Below, one piece after another: positions 22,822-30,703 of a stretch of DNA of 30,703 bases. The stretch lies in assembly GCA_028684915.1 (NCBI GenBank), contig JAQUEZ010000066.1, forward strand, positions 1 to 30,703, read 5' to 3'. Within the stretch, counting starts at the first letter, position 1, and each line of letters starts with the position of its first letter. Source of the DNA: Desulfobulbus sp. (GTDB taxonomy: Bacteria; Desulfobacterota; Desulfobulbia; Desulfobulbales; Desulfobulbaceae). A program made the position numbers and the translations under genes. The notes under the pieces are model-generated. The model had not been told where the DNA came from and searched no databases. It saw only the letters and a program-made list of their open reading frames with translations.

Positions 22822-24621
22822 TTATCCCCGAATTTTTGCATCCTTACGTTTACGCAGACGAATGGCTTTGGGGGTTACCTCCACCAACTCATCATCGTTT
22901 ATGTACGATATGCAGTCCTCAAGGCTCATGTCAACCGGCGGAGTGAGGATAACCGCCTCATCGGATCCGGAAGCACGCATATTGGTCAACTTCTTCCCCT
23001 TGGCCGGATTGACGATCAGATCTGCGGGGCGGCAGTGCTCGCCGATAATCATCCCGGGATACACATCAATCCCTGGAGGAAGGAAGAGCTTCCCGCGATC
23101 CTGCAGATTGAACAGGGCATAGGCCACGGTGGTGCAAGGCTCCTTGACGATCATCACCCCATTGACCCGGTTCTGGATCTCACCAGCATATGAGCCCCAC
23201 TCAGCGAAGATGTAGTTCATGACGCCCATACCACGGGTATCGGTCATAAAGACGGAACGGTAACCCAGCAGTCCACGGGTGGGGACCTTGAATTTCATCC
23301 GCGCCATCTGCTTTTCCACCATCATATCGGTCATCACACCTTTGAGCTTGCCCAGTTTTTCGATCACCACGCCCTGGAACTGCTCATCCACATCAACCGA
23401 CAACTCTTCAAACGGTTCCATCAGCTGACCATCGATCTCACGCATGATGACCTGGGGTCGAGTGACCTGAAACTCATATTCCTCACGTCGCATCTTCTCA
23501 ATGAGAATAGAAAGATGGAGCTCGCCACGCCCGGAAACGCGGTAACCGACACCATCAGTCAAGGGCTCGACCTGCAGGGCAACGTCGCAGAGGGTCTCCC
23601 GCGAGAGTCGCTCTTCAAGGTGACGCGAGGTGACGAATTTGCCGTCCTGACCGGCAAATGGCGAGTCGTTGGGGATAAAGTTCATCGAGATGGTGGGCGG
23701 ATCAATCTCAATCAGCGGCAAGGGCTGGGGATTGAGCGGATCGGTGAAGGTTACCCCCACGGTCACATCCTCCATCCCGGCTACGGCAATAATATCACCC
23801 ACCGAAGCGCTTTCCATCGGCACCTTGGTGGAACCGTTGAAACCAAAAATCTTGTTGATCCGCACCGACGAAATCGAGCCGTCGCGACGGGCGACCGCCA
23901 GCGGCGTGCGCAGATCGAGCCGACCGTTGACGATTTTGCCGATACCCAAGCGTCCCATATAGGGTGAGTAATCAATGGTATTGACCTGCAGCTGTAACGG
24001 TGCATCCGCATCGCCTGAAGGTGGCGGCACGTACTTGACGATCATCTCGGAGACAGCCTGCATGCCGGTTTCGGGAGTGACCGGATCATCGAATTCAACC
24101 AGCGAATACCCCGCCTTGGCTGAGGCGTAGACAACGGGAAAATCGAGAATGTGATCAGGGGCATCCAAGCGGTCCAACAGACCAAAAACCTGGTCGACAA
24201 CCCAGTCGCAACGGGCAGCAGGCTTGTCGATCTTATTGATCACCACCAGAATGGGGAGACCGGCGGCCAACGCCTTTTTGACCACGAAAAAGGTCTGCGG
24301 CATGGGACCTTCCTGGGCGTCAACAAGGAGCACCGCACCGTCGGCCATACGCAGAACCCGCTCAACCTGCCCACCGAAATCGGCATGGCCGGGGGTGTCG
24401 ATGATATTGATCTGGTAGTCACCGAAGGTGTAAGAACCATTTTTCGAGGCAATGGTGATGCCGCGCTCCCGCTCCAAGTCCATGGAGTCCATGAGCCGCT
24501 CGGCTACCTGCTGATTGTCGCGGAACATGCCGCTGCAGCGAAATAATTGATCAACCAAGGTAGTTTTCCCATGGTCAACATGGGCAATAATAGCGACATT
24601 GCGAATAAACTGCTGATCCAT
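22822..24621 (-). CDS. typA: Ribosome-associated GTPase TypA/BipA
   Basis: A translational GTPase of the EF-G/LepA class that binds ribosomes and influences 50S assembly and stress or cold adaptation. The 599-residue length fits. G1 AHVDHGKTT (13-21), then ERGITIASKNGSYTFGDYQINIIDTPGHADFGG (switch I/G3 area), NKIDKP (G4) and VYASAKAG (G5), then domain II and the BipA-specific C-terminal domain (including GLLGYRSVFMTDTRG). The ATG has AGGAG five bases upstream. A GC-rich hairpin (complement of 24646-24631) abuts this ribosome-binding site. First gene of a likely three-gene cluster. Confidence 0.96.
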   Translation of the reverse strand: MDQQFIRNVAIIAHVDHGKTTLVDQLFRCSGMFRDNQQVAERLMDSMDLERERGITIASKNGSYTFGDYQINIIDTPGHADFGGQVERVLRMADGAVLLVDAQEGPMPQTFFVVKKALAAGLPILVVINKIDKPAARCDWVVDQVFGLLDRLDAPDHILDFPVVYASAKAGYSLVEFDDPVTPETGMQAVSEMIVKYVPPPSGDADAPLQLQVNTIDYSPYMGRLGIGKIVNGRLDLRTPLAVARRDGSISSVRINKIFGFNGSTKVPMESASVGDIIAVAGMEDVTVGVTFTDPLNPQPLPLIEIDPPTISMNFIPNDSPFAGQDGKFVTSRHLEERLSRETLCDVALQVEPLTDGVGYRVSGRGELHLSILIEKMRREEYEFQVTRPQVIMREIDGQLMEPFEELSVDVDEQFQGVVIEKLGKLKGVMTDMMVEKQMARMKFKVPTRGLLGYRSVFMTDTRGMGVMNYIFAEWGSYAGEIQNRVNGVMIVKEPCTTVAYALFNLQDRGKLFLPPGIDVYPGMIIGEHCRPADLIVNPAKGKKLTNMRASGSDEAVILTPPVDMSLEDCISYINDDELVEVTPKAIRLRKRKDAKIRG

Positions 24622-25042
24622 ACTGCTCCTGCCCCACGCTGGGGGCTCTTTGTGGTGATTAAACGAGAAATCCCGGAATCAACGGGAAAATGAATAATTG
24701 TCCTGCTCGTGAAAAGTCGTATGAAGACGTTTCGAGCTTCGTAAGGTATCTTATTGGCGATGCGTGTCTTATTGTTTTTTGGGCTTTGACAAGGCCAATA
24801 CGATGATCGCTCTTGTCAAAAGCTTCAAGAACGACGCTCCACGATTCGTAAAACGCTCAATTTGCGAGGTAAAACTTCCCTATTTGGACGTATTACGTGG
24901 CTATCACGATTCGGGATGTGTACCGAGTGAAAGGTAGGAAGGTGTAGCGGTTCTTTCAACAGACCTTCAGACGGTGAGGATAAAAGAAGTTATATTTACC
25001 TGAAGAAGAACAAAAAGACAAGGAGATTGAACCGTATTCCGG
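24622..25042. other. 421-bp gene-free stretch between typA and the helicase gene
   Basis: Lower in GC than its neighbours. It holds the typA leader, with a GC-rich hairpin at 24631-24646 next to the ribosome-binding site (CTCCT on the plus strand at 24625-24629), and a 9-bp perfect inverted repeat TTTGACAAG (24785-24793)/CTTGTCAAA (24812-24820) with an 18-base spacer. I found no convincing promoter, tRNA or terminator. A 44-codon open frame on the plus strand (24803-24937) lacks persuasive coding signals. Confidence 0.6.
24785..24820. repeat. 9-bp perfect inverted repeat in the typA upstream region
   Basis: TTTGACAAG and CTTGTCAAA, separated by 18 bases. Each arm contains a TTGACA-like -35 element (one on each strand), but neither has a good -10 partner at 16-18 bases. 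It is not followed by a T-run on either strand. Confidence 0.55.
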
Positions 25043-26422
25043 TCACCAGGCTAAAAACACGGCCCGGCGGCTGGCGGCTGAGCGGCGTAACACGGGAATT
25101 CGTTCATCGACATAGTCAATCACCAGTGCATGCTTGCCCTCGGCCGGACGCATGATCCTGCCCACCACCTGCAATAGGCGGCCCTCAAACTTAATCGGCG
25201 TGGCCAGGACCAACGTGGACAGGCCTGGACAGTCAAAACCCTCACCAATAAGCTGGAGGGTGGACACTAACACTTGCACCTGATTTTCGCGCACTTCATT
25301 CACGATGCGCACTCGCTCCTCGGGTGGGGTACGACCGGTAAGGACAGCCACTGGTACAGCCTTTTCAGCCAACATGTCGGCAAGCACCTGACAATGTTCC
25401 ACCCGATCCGAGACCAGCAAAACCGTTCCGGCATGCCCCGAGGCAAGCTGCGTACACAAATCGCGGATGATTTGTCGATTACGGTTGAGATCCTTTGCCA
25501 GAGCCTGGATCAGTTTGGCATATTCCCCCTGATAGCCGTAATTGAATTCGGTCGACCGCTGGGCCAACTCAGGCCGGAGCACCGCCCCACTTGCGGCAAG
25601 CAAGCGGCTGTCCACTTGGTGAACCCGCTCCCCCATGGCGATATAGATCAGGCGGGTCATCCCGTCTTCCCGGCGGAAGGCGGTGGCGGAGAGCCCGAGC
25701 ATGTACCGACAATCAAAGGCGGAAACCACCTCGGTAAACAGACTGGACGGTACGCGGTGACACTCGTCGACCACCACCTGGCCGAACTGAACCGGCAGAG
25801 TTTGCAGGTATTTTTTGGCGGTGTTGACAATAGCCACAGTAAGCGGGCAGATTGTCAAACGGCCATCCCCGGCCAAACCCGCACCCACGCCCAGGAATTG
25901 TTGGATCCGCTCCTGCCACTGATACATCAGTTCCTTGGAGTGTACCAGGATCAGCGTTGGCTGCCGCCGACGGGCAATGACCGCCAGAGCCATAATAGTT
26001 TTGCCCGAACCGGTCCCTGCCTCCAAAACACCAAAGGAATGATCGAGCACCGCCTGTACGGCTTGCTCCTGGTAAGGACGCAGTTCTCCCAGGAAAGAAA
26101 GTTCGATTGCATCCAGCAACCGCCGTTGGTCTCGAAGCTGCGGACTTACGCCCAGAACCCGCCGACAGATGCGAACCGCCTGGTTACCAAAACCGCGGGG
26201 GAACACCAGCGCACCAGCCTCTTCCCGATAGAAGAACAACTGCGGTTTCAGTTGTTTACCGATCCAGCGACCGAACTGTTTGGCCGCCTGATATTTGGGA
26301 TTCTCAATAGTCAGTTCCTGACGAATGGCAGCAAGCAAACGAGGATCAGCCCCGATCAGCCGACATTCATGCCCCACCTCCAGTACTGGAGTCGGTGAAT
26401 TTGCAACGATGGTATCAGCCAT
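25043..26422 (-). CDS. Compact SF2 DNA/RNA helicase (ResIII/XPB-like)
   Basis: A 459-residue superfamily 2 helicase. N-terminal unknown region (about 1-110), then the RecA-like core: LRPYQEQAVQAVL (Q-motif-like), AGTGSGKT (motif I), TLILVHSKELMYQW (Ia), VVVDECHR (motif II, DECH box), GLSATAFR (motif III), then the C-terminal RecA domain with VLLVSDRVEHC (IV), LVSTLQLIGEGFDCPGLSTLVLATP (V) and LLQVVGRIMRP (VI). It resembles the XPB/Ssl2-type family of single-chain helicases found with or without partners. It ends directly after motif VI plus about 30 residues (RRSAASRRAVFLAW). No nuclease or methylase is adjacent, so a restriction role is not supported. The start ATG has a poor ribosome-binding site. 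Confidence 0.85.
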   Translation of the reverse strand: MADTIVANSPTPVLEVGHECRLIGADPRLLAAIRQELTIENPKYQAAKQFGRWIGKQLKPQLFFYREEAGALVFPRGFGNQAVRICRRVLGVSPQLRDQRRLLDAIELSFLGELRPYQEQAVQAVLDHSFGVLEAGTGSGKTIMALAVIARRRQPTLILVHSKELMYQWQERIQQFLGVGAGLAGDGRLTICPLTVAIVNTAKKYLQTLPVQFGQVVVDECHRVPSSLFTEVVSAFDCRYMLGLSATAFRREDGMTRLIYIAMGERVHQVDSRLLAASGAVLRPELAQRSTEFNYGYQGEYAKLIQALAKDLNRNRQIIRDLCTQLASGHAGTVLLVSDRVEHCQVLADMLAEKAVPVAVLTGRTPPEERVRIVNEVRENQVQVLVSTLQLIGEGFDCPGLSTLVLATPIKFEGRLLQVVGRIMRPAEGKHALVIDYVDERIPVLRRSAASRRAVFLAW

Positions 26423-26744
26423 GACGATACCGCTGTAAAAGGGGAATCTTTTTCAGGGCCATTTTGATGGCCAACTTGACAGAGCGATGAAAATAGAGCA
26501 TTTTAATTTTTTTCCGGTCGTTCTTGCAAAATACCCCAAAAATGCCGCTGCGTGTTTCCCCAACAGGCTATTTTGGTGCCCCACGACTGAACGCTTTACG
26601 AAGCCATCATTTTTCAGTAAGCGGCTGGTTTAGCGGCTTAAACAGCCTCTGGAATTTATTTTTTTGACTAAGGCGCAGCCACAGCACCTCTAATGGAGAG
26701 AGAGTGGTGGCGCCGAGACCTCCACCATTTCCTGTTTTCAGCCC
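26423..26744. other. 322-bp gene-free stretch between the helicase and the exported protein
   Basis: Contains a perfect 6-bp hairpin GGCCAT(26457-26462)/ATGGCC(26467-26472) next to a perfect TTGACA (26476-26481, plus strand) with no good -10 at normal spacing. Near the right end there is a likely plus-strand promoter. No coding frame of note, tRNA or terminator was recognised. Confidence 0.55.
26664..26694 (+). promoter_or_regulatory. Possible promoter of the exported-protein gene
   Basis: TTGACT (26664-26669, 5 of 6) and TCTAAT (26689-26694, 5 of 6) with a rather long 19-base spacer. It gives a leader of about 45 bases. Confidence 0.35.
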
Positions 26745-27362
26745 ATGGTCAAGTACAAACCTTTCCGTTTCATCGGGGTCCTGTGTATTGGGATTCTAAT
26801 CAGCTTATCGCTCCCGAATCCCGCCCCCTGTAAGCAGGACAAAAGTATTGTCCTCACCTTACCGGCAGAGACGGTCCTCAGCTCTGTACAGAAGATGCTG
26901 CCGCTCGAAATTCCTTCACAGAGCCGCCGCCTGCAAGGTGACATCATCTTTGAATCGCTGAACGCCCTGACTATATCGAACAATAGTATTACCATTCGGG
27001 GCGTTATTGCTGGCCACAACCTGGTAGTGACAACCCAATTAGCCGGCCAGGATATCCAGTTGCAAGTGGGTGAGGTGCGTTTTCCAGTGACTTGCAACCT
27101 CAAAACCCGTTTTGATCCGGCCCGGCGCAAACTCTACGTTACGCCCTCTTTTCCCGATGCTGCAAACGGCGGTGACGACCTCGCCCCCATGCTTGGCGCC
27201 CTGACCGGTCGGGAGTATCAGGTCGACCTTGATGCCCTGGAGTCGCTCAACATTCGAGTGGGCAGCAAGTCCATTCCCATTACCATGGAGCCAATCAAAA
27301 TCATCGGGACCAATAACACCCTTGTTTTTTACATGCTGCCACGAGTCGGCACACCACGATAA
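26745..27362 (+). CDS. Exported protein of unknown function
   Basis: I do not recognise this 205-residue protein. It begins with basic residues and a hydrophobic run (FIGVLCIGILISLSL) followed by PNPAPCK, so it is secreted to the periplasm; the cysteine could be lipidated, but the preceding residues are not a good lipobox. The rest is mostly beta-strand, with alternating hydrophobic residues (for example ITIRGVIAGHNLVVTTQL and FPVTCNLKTRFDP). Such a pattern occurs in lipid-binding periplasmic proteins of the DUF1439/YceB kind, but this is only a guess. No ribosome-binding site is evident. It is followed 27 bases later by the HIT gene, so they may be co-transcribed. Confidence 0.7.
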   Translation: MVKYKPFRFIGVLCIGILISLSLPNPAPCKQDKSIVLTLPAETVLSSVQKMLPLEIPSQSRRLQGDIIFESLNALTISNNSITIRGVIAGHNLVVTTQLAGQDIQLQVGEVRFPVTCNLKTRFDPARRKLYVTPSFPDAANGGDDLAPMLGALTGREYQVDLDALESLNIRVGSKSIPITMEPIKIIGTNNTLVFYMLPRVGTPR

Positions 27363-27389
27363 CCTTTGGAAGGGCAAAGAGGTACGCTC

Positions 27390-27731
27390 ATGTCTGACAA
27401 CTGCCTGTTCTGTAAAATAATTCGCGGAGAAATTCCGGCGGCCAAACTGTACGAAGACGACGATATCCTGGCTTTTCGTGATATTGCGCCCCAGGCACCG
27501 GTTCACTTCCTGGTGATTCCGAAGAAACATCTCCAAGGCCCCGCCGCCGTGAACGTAGAAGACGAGCAAATAGTGGGCAAAATGATGCGGGTGGGAAGCG
27601 AGATTGCCCGGGAACAGGGCATCCCTCAATTTAGAGTGGTCTTTAACAACGGCGCCCAGGCCGGGCAAACCGTATTTCACCTTCACATGCACATCCTTGG
27701 CGGGCGCGACTTGCGTTGGCCTCCTGGCTGA
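27390..27731 (+). CDS. HIT-family (HINT-like) nucleotide hydrolase
   Basis: A 113-residue HIT protein. The start is the ATG at 27390 (MSDNCLFCKIIRGEIP), with AGAGG upstream; an earlier in-frame start would add eight unsupported residues. The histidine triad HLHMHILGG is at 97-105 (His97, His99, His101), preceded by FRVVFNNGAQAGQTVFHLH, the standard HINT signature. The length and sequence fit the HINT branch that hydrolyses purine nucleoside phosphoramidates and aminoacyl-AMP in the cytoplasm. The gene ends 18 bases from the convergent kinase gene. Confidence 0.95.
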   Translation: MSDNCLFCKIIRGEIPAAKLYEDDDILAFRDIAPQAPVHFLVIPKKHLQGPAAVNVEDEQIVGKMMRVGSEIAREQGIPQFRVVFNNGAQAGQTVFHLHMHILGGRDLRWPPG

Positions 27732-27749
27732 ATCCGCGACTCCAGGCCA

Positions 27750-30572
27750 TCAGTCCTTGCCGAACAGGTCCTCCAGCATTGCAGCAAGATTCTGCACCGA
27801 GTACGGTTTTTTCACCCTGCCTAAAAAGCCGTACTCGCGATAATCCTGCATCACCGGATCTTGAGAATCACCGCTGGAGACAAACAAACGCGCCTGTGGA
27901 TAACGTGCAAGAATCTCCTGGGCCATGTCTTTACCACCCATTCCCTCGGCAACCTGAAGATCGGTCATGACCAGATCGTAGGGGCTGCCCTGCTCGGCGG
28001 CCTTGCTATAGAGGTCCAATCCCTCCTCGCCATTGCGGGCAAGATCGCAGCTATATCCCAGGTACTGGAGCATGCCGCAAACCACCTCACGAATCACCTC
28101 TTCATCTTCCATCACCAAAATTCGTGTCCGTAACGCTTGCCGACACTCAGCAGCAGAATCCCCTGCCGAAGCGGTCGGATCACTTTGGTTTTCATCATCA
28201 AGGACCAACTCGACAAGCCCCTGCCCTAGGTGGGTCAAGGTTTCGTGTGCGAGCTGTTCATCCTCCTGTTTAGCCAGCTCAAAGAGGTGCTGCGCCCGTT
28301 TGGCCCAACCATTGAGGCCGCACTGCAAAAGGGTTCCTTTAAGGGTATGGGCAGCCAGACCCAGTTCTTGAAAGTCTCTCTGCGCTAGCGATTTTTTACT
28401 ACTGCGCAGAAGCTTAGTGACGCTCTTGCAAGAGGTGGTTAACAGACGCTCCACCTGTTCCAGCGAAAAATGCGCGGAGGCATGCAACTGTGAACGAACC
28501 TGGCCCACGGTGGCCGGATTTTCCCCTTCCTGCACGGTTTCCGCAGGTGGTTCCGGGGCGGGCATTCCAGCCATGGTGCACCAGGTACCGGTATCCAGTC
28601 CCTTGAGCGACATCAGGGCACCGATCAACTGTTCAGGATGAAACGGCTTGGTCACATACTCATCCATACCGGCATTGAGACACATCTCCTGATCGCCACC
28701 CATCGCATGAGCAGTCATGGCGATAATCGGCAGGTGTCCATCGACAAGACGATCTTGGAGTCTGGACTCCAGTTCCGTATCCAACGGCGTTACACTCTTC
28801 TCCCCCTGCTCCATGGCGCGAATGATCCGGGTAGCGGTCAATCCATCCATGACCGGCATCTGCACGTCCATCAACACCACATCTACCTTGAGTCCGGCAG
28901 CCAACTTTTGCAACGCGGCTAGACCGTTTCCCGCCACCTCAACCTGGTGATCGCGCTCCAGAACCATACGTGCCAGGTCACGGTTCACCTCATTGTCGTC
29001 CACCACCAGAATCCGCAGGCCAACAATTCGCTGCATCTGCTCGACGCCGGTTGCCACGGAACCCTGGGCCTCACTTTCCTCGCCCCGCTCCATCTTCAGG
29101 GTGAAATGGAAGGTACTTCCCTGGCCGGGAACACTCTCCACCCACATCTGCCCCCCCATCATTTCCGCCAGCTGTCGGCTGATAGCCAAGCCTAGCCCGG
29201 TTCCGCCGTACTTCCGCACATAGGAGCCATCGGCCTGCTCAAAGGTGTTGAAGATTCTTTCCTGTTTTTCCGGATCAATACCAATTCCAGTATCGATGAC
29301 CCTGCCATGCAGGGTACACCAGCCCGGTTCCTGCTCATCTACCACCTCGATAAGACGAATGGTGATCGAACCTTCATCGGTGAATTTGATGGCATTGCCC
29401 ACCAGATTAAAGAAAATCTGCCGCAGGCGCAGGTCGTCACCGATAAGCACCTGGGGCAAGTCTTCATTTTCAACCAATTCCAATTTCAGGCCCTTTTCCA
29501 ATGCCGGTACATGCATGGTGGAGAGCACGGTTTCCATCATCTGACGGAACACAAATGTTTTTTTGCTCAAGAGGAACTGCCCCGCCTCAATCTTGGAAAA
29601 ATCGAGAATGTCATTCAAGATTCCCAAGAGACTATCGGCAGAATTCTTCACCGTCTGCAGTAACTTCCTCTGCGACGGATCGCTTTGCTGATCCAAGGCC
29701 AAACGGGTCATGCCGATGATGGCATTCATCGGGGTGCGGATCTCATGGCTCATATTAGCCAAGAACAAGCTTTTGGCCTGGTTGGCCGCCTCAGCCGCGT
29801 CCTTGGCGACCAACAGGTCATGGGTCCGTTCCTCAACCTGCTCTTCAAGATATTGATCCCGCTCTTGAATCTGGGCGATCATCCCATTAAAACCATCGGA
29901 GAGTAAGCCTAACTCATCCTTGCTGGCGAGCGGTGAACGCACGGTGTAGTCCCGATTTTTTGAAATGTGCTGCATGATTTCAGAGAGCAGAGTGATCGGG
30001 CCGACAATCCCCCGTAACAGACGACGGGAAAACAGGACCGCTATGCCCATACCACAAAACAACATGCCGACCATCAGGCAACCCAACCACAACAGATTGT
30101 GATCAACCTCTTCCATACTCACCAACAGATACAGATACCCGATGGTCTCCTTTTCCAAGGTGATCGGTTCGAGGAGTTCAGCTGTCTGCCGCTGATAACG
30201 AAAACCATCAAAAGACAGGGCCTTCAAACCGTCGACATCATATTTCCTTGAAAAAAGCTGGGGACTTTCATAGCTGGCCAAGAGTGTCCCCTGCACCGCA
30301 TAGACCCGGGCCATTATCACATTGGGCTTAGCCGCCAGGGTACGCACAATACCACCCAGGGCAATTCGGTCCTCGAAGGCGACACCGGCGCTGCAGTTTC
30401 CGGCAATGACCCGCCCCAAAGTGCGGACCTCTTCGGCGGTCTGCTGACGGACCATGAACCATTGCCCGGAAAAGGAGCCAACCATAACCAAAAAAAGCGC
30501 AATGGAGCAGGCAAGGAGCACAATCAAGTGCAACTTAAAACGAATGGGAAGATGAGCGAACCAACTTTTCAT
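27750..30572 (-). CDS. CHASE8-type hybrid histidine kinase (HAMP-HisKA-HATPase-REC-HPt-REC)
   Basis: A 940-residue membrane sensor. The start is the ATG at 30572, 4 bases after the upstream gene's stop; a TTG at 30590 would overlap that gene. Order: transmembrane helix (about 13-35), periplasmic CHASE8-like sensor (about 45-155: [40 protein letters not shown]), second helix (about 162-184), HAMP, HisKA with SHEIRTP (His276), HATPase ([22 protein letters not shown]), REC1 (Asp569 in [11 protein letters not shown]), HPt (His742 in [13 protein letters not shown]) and REC2 (Asp871 in [12 protein letters not shown]). All phosphotransfer residues are present, so a His-Asp-His-Asp relay in one chain is predicted, with REC2 either receiving or modulating. 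REC1 has an extra roughly 20-residue insertion after its third helix. It directly follows a YfiR-family gene. Confidence 0.92.
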   Translation of the reverse strand: MKSWFAHLPIRFKLHLIVLLACSIALFLVMVGSFSGQWFMVRQQTAEEVRTLGRVIAGNCSAGVAFEDRIALGGIVRTLAAKPNVIMARVYAVQGTLLASYESPQLFSRKYDVDGLKALSFDGFRYQRQTAELLEPITLEKETIGYLYLLVSMEEVDHNLLWLGCLMVGMLFCGMGIAVLFSRRLLRGIVGPITLLSEIMQHISKNRDYTVRSPLASKDELGLLSDGFNGMIAQIQERDQYLEEQVEERTHDLLVAKDAAEAANQAKSLFLANMSHEIRTPMNAIIGMTRLALDQQSDPSQRKLLQTVKNSADSLLGILNDILDFSKIEAGQFLLSKKTFVFRQMMETVLSTMHVPALEKGLKLELVENEDLPQVLIGDDLRLRQIFFNLVGNAIKFTDEGSITIRLIEVVDEQEPGWCTLHGRVIDTGIGIDPEKQERIFNTFEQADGSYVRKYGGTGLGLAISRQLAEMMGGQMWVESVPGQGSTFHFTLKMERGEESEAQGSVATGVEQMQRIVGLRILVVDDNEVNRDLARMVLERDHQVEVAGNGLAALQKLAAGLKVDVVLMDVQMPVMDGLTATRIIRAMEQGEKSVTPLDTELESRLQDRLVDGHLPIIAMTAHAMGGDQEMCLNAGMDEYVTKPFHPEQLIGALMSLKGLDTGTWCTMAGMPAPEPPAETVQEGENPATVGQVRSQLHASAHFSLEQVERLLTTSCKSVTKLLRSSKKSLAQRDFQELGLAAHTLKGTLLQCGLNGWAKRAQHLFELAKQEDEQLAHETLTHLGQGLVELVLDDENQSDPTASAGDSAAECRQALRTRILVMEDEEVIREVVCGMLQYLGYSCDLARNGEEGLDLYSKAAEQGSPYDLVMTDLQVAEGMGGKDMAQEILARYPQARLFVSSGDSQDPVMQDYREYGFLGRVKKPYSVQNLAAMLEDLFGKD

Positions 30573-30576
30573 ACGC

Positions 30577-30703
30577 TTACAGTACGTCAACCGCTAAATT
30601 GAGCAAGGAGGAACTAATGCTCAGTCCTTGCGCCTTTGCCCCGGAGTTGTTGATGACAAAGGAAAGCCGGCCTCGTTGATCTTTAAATTCAAAGATTCCG
30701 CCG
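30577..30703 (-). CDS. YfiR/HmsC-family (DUF4154) periplasmic protein, C-terminal end only
   Basis: Only the last 41 codons fall inside the window; the rest lies beyond the right edge. The translation runs [19 protein letters not shown] and then [19 protein letters not shown] before the final residues, ending at a TAA at 30579-30577. The GGxxEF...(F)xxNxxxAxxxGLxISSxLLxLA pattern is the typical C-terminus of YfiR-family proteins. In Pseudomonas YfiR is a periplasmic repressor of the membrane diguanylate cyclase YfiN, which carries a CHASE8 domain. Here the neighbour 4 bases downstream is a CHASE8-type kinase, consistent with partner proteins. The family call rests on a short fragment. Confidence 0.75.
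   Translation of the reverse strand, partial: GGIFEFKDQRGRLSFVINNSGAKAQGLSISSSLLNLAVDVL

Noticed and set aside
24803..24937. 44-codon open frame in the typA-helicase gap
   Set aside because: The translation (starts MIALVKSFKNDAPRF) looks protein-like, but the length is within chance, the ribosome-binding site is weak and I see no family. Worth a homology search only.
25274..26398. Open frame on the plus strand opposite the helicase gene
   Set aside because: The helicase shows a full ordered set of SF2 motifs on the minus strand; the opposite frame has none.
25043..26422. Reading the SF2 helicase as part of a defence or restriction system
   Set aside because: No nuclease, methylase or other defence gene is adjacent; neighbours are typA and a small exported protein.
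26476..26481. Perfect TTGACA upstream of the exported-protein gene
   Set aside because: No acceptable -10 box at 16-18 bases; the nearest candidate TTTAAT is 20 bases away. A closer promoter candidate exists at 26664-26694.
26626..26650. Imperfect stem-loop (GGCT..AGCC with GTTTA/TAAAC) followed at a distance by a T-run
   Set aside because: The T-run begins about 10 bases after the stem and there is no gene end on the plus strand just upstream, so it is not a convincing terminator.
1..30703. CRISPR array, prophage, insertion sequence or toxin-antitoxin pair
   Set aside because: No regularly spaced repeats, transposase, integrase or phage proteins were seen on either strand.

Overview
The window looks like the chromosome of a Gram-negative bacterium, most probably a Desulfobacterota/Deltaproteobacteria member (Desulfobulbales-like). 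This is inference from gene content: a rimP-nusA-ylxR-infB-rbfA-nrnA-truB operon that carries a DHH-type nrnA, a DHH-CBS-nucleotidyltransferase fusion, a FadL-type outer-membrane protein, and a YfiR/CHASE8 multi-domain phosphorelay kinase. No database comparison was possible. I see no transposase, integrase, phage gene, CRISPR array or toxin-antitoxin pair; most of the window is core genome.

Layout. 1-7120, minus strand: the transcription/translation operon rimP, nusA, ylxR, infB, rbfA, nrnA, truB (truB is cut by the left edge). It is preceded by a self-contained tRNA-Gly(CCC) gene with its own promoter and terminator. 7523-10954, plus strand: an 895-aa DHH-CBS-CBS-tRNA nucleotidyltransferase fusion that appears to be leaderless, then a site-2-protease-like membrane peptidase, closed by a strong bidirectional terminator. 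11009-14085, minus strand: acyl-CoA synthetase followed by a FadL-like porin, a plausible fatty-acid uptake and activation pair. 14248-15399, plus strand: a D,D-carboxypeptidase with an unusual Lys/Ala/Pro-rich linker, closed by a second bidirectional terminator. 15527-16931, minus strand: a single-domain response regulator and a DUF1566 protein.

17029-21771, plus strand: glycogen debranching enzyme GlgX, an SGNH hydrolase, a periplasmic two-OB-fold protein, a HAD phosphatase and a Nudix hydrolase. A Fur-box-like sequence overlaps the putative glgX promoter. 21794-24621, minus strand: typA/bipA, an overlooked 31-codon membrane mini-protein with an ideal Shine-Dalgarno, and a bitopic membrane protein of unknown function. 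25043-26422, minus strand: a compact SF2 helicase between two gene-free stretches. 26745-27731, plus strand: an unknown exported protein and a HIT hydrolase. 27750-30703, minus strand: a YfiR-family protein (cut by the right edge) followed directly by a CHASE8-HAMP-HisKA-HATPase-REC-HPt-REC hybrid kinase.

How the genes work together: the first block joins transcription elongation (NusA), translation initiation (IF2), 30S maturation (RimP, RbfA), tRNA modification (TruB) and RNA turnover (NrnA); the fusion protein beside it also concerns RNA 3' ends. The right end is a probable envelope-sensing relay in which a periplasmic YfiR-like protein may control a CHASE8 kinase. I found nothing I can defend as a wholly new system. 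The best leads are the YfiR/CHASE8 relay, the histone-H1-like linker on the carboxypeptidase, the leaderless fusion gene and the mini-protein behind typA.
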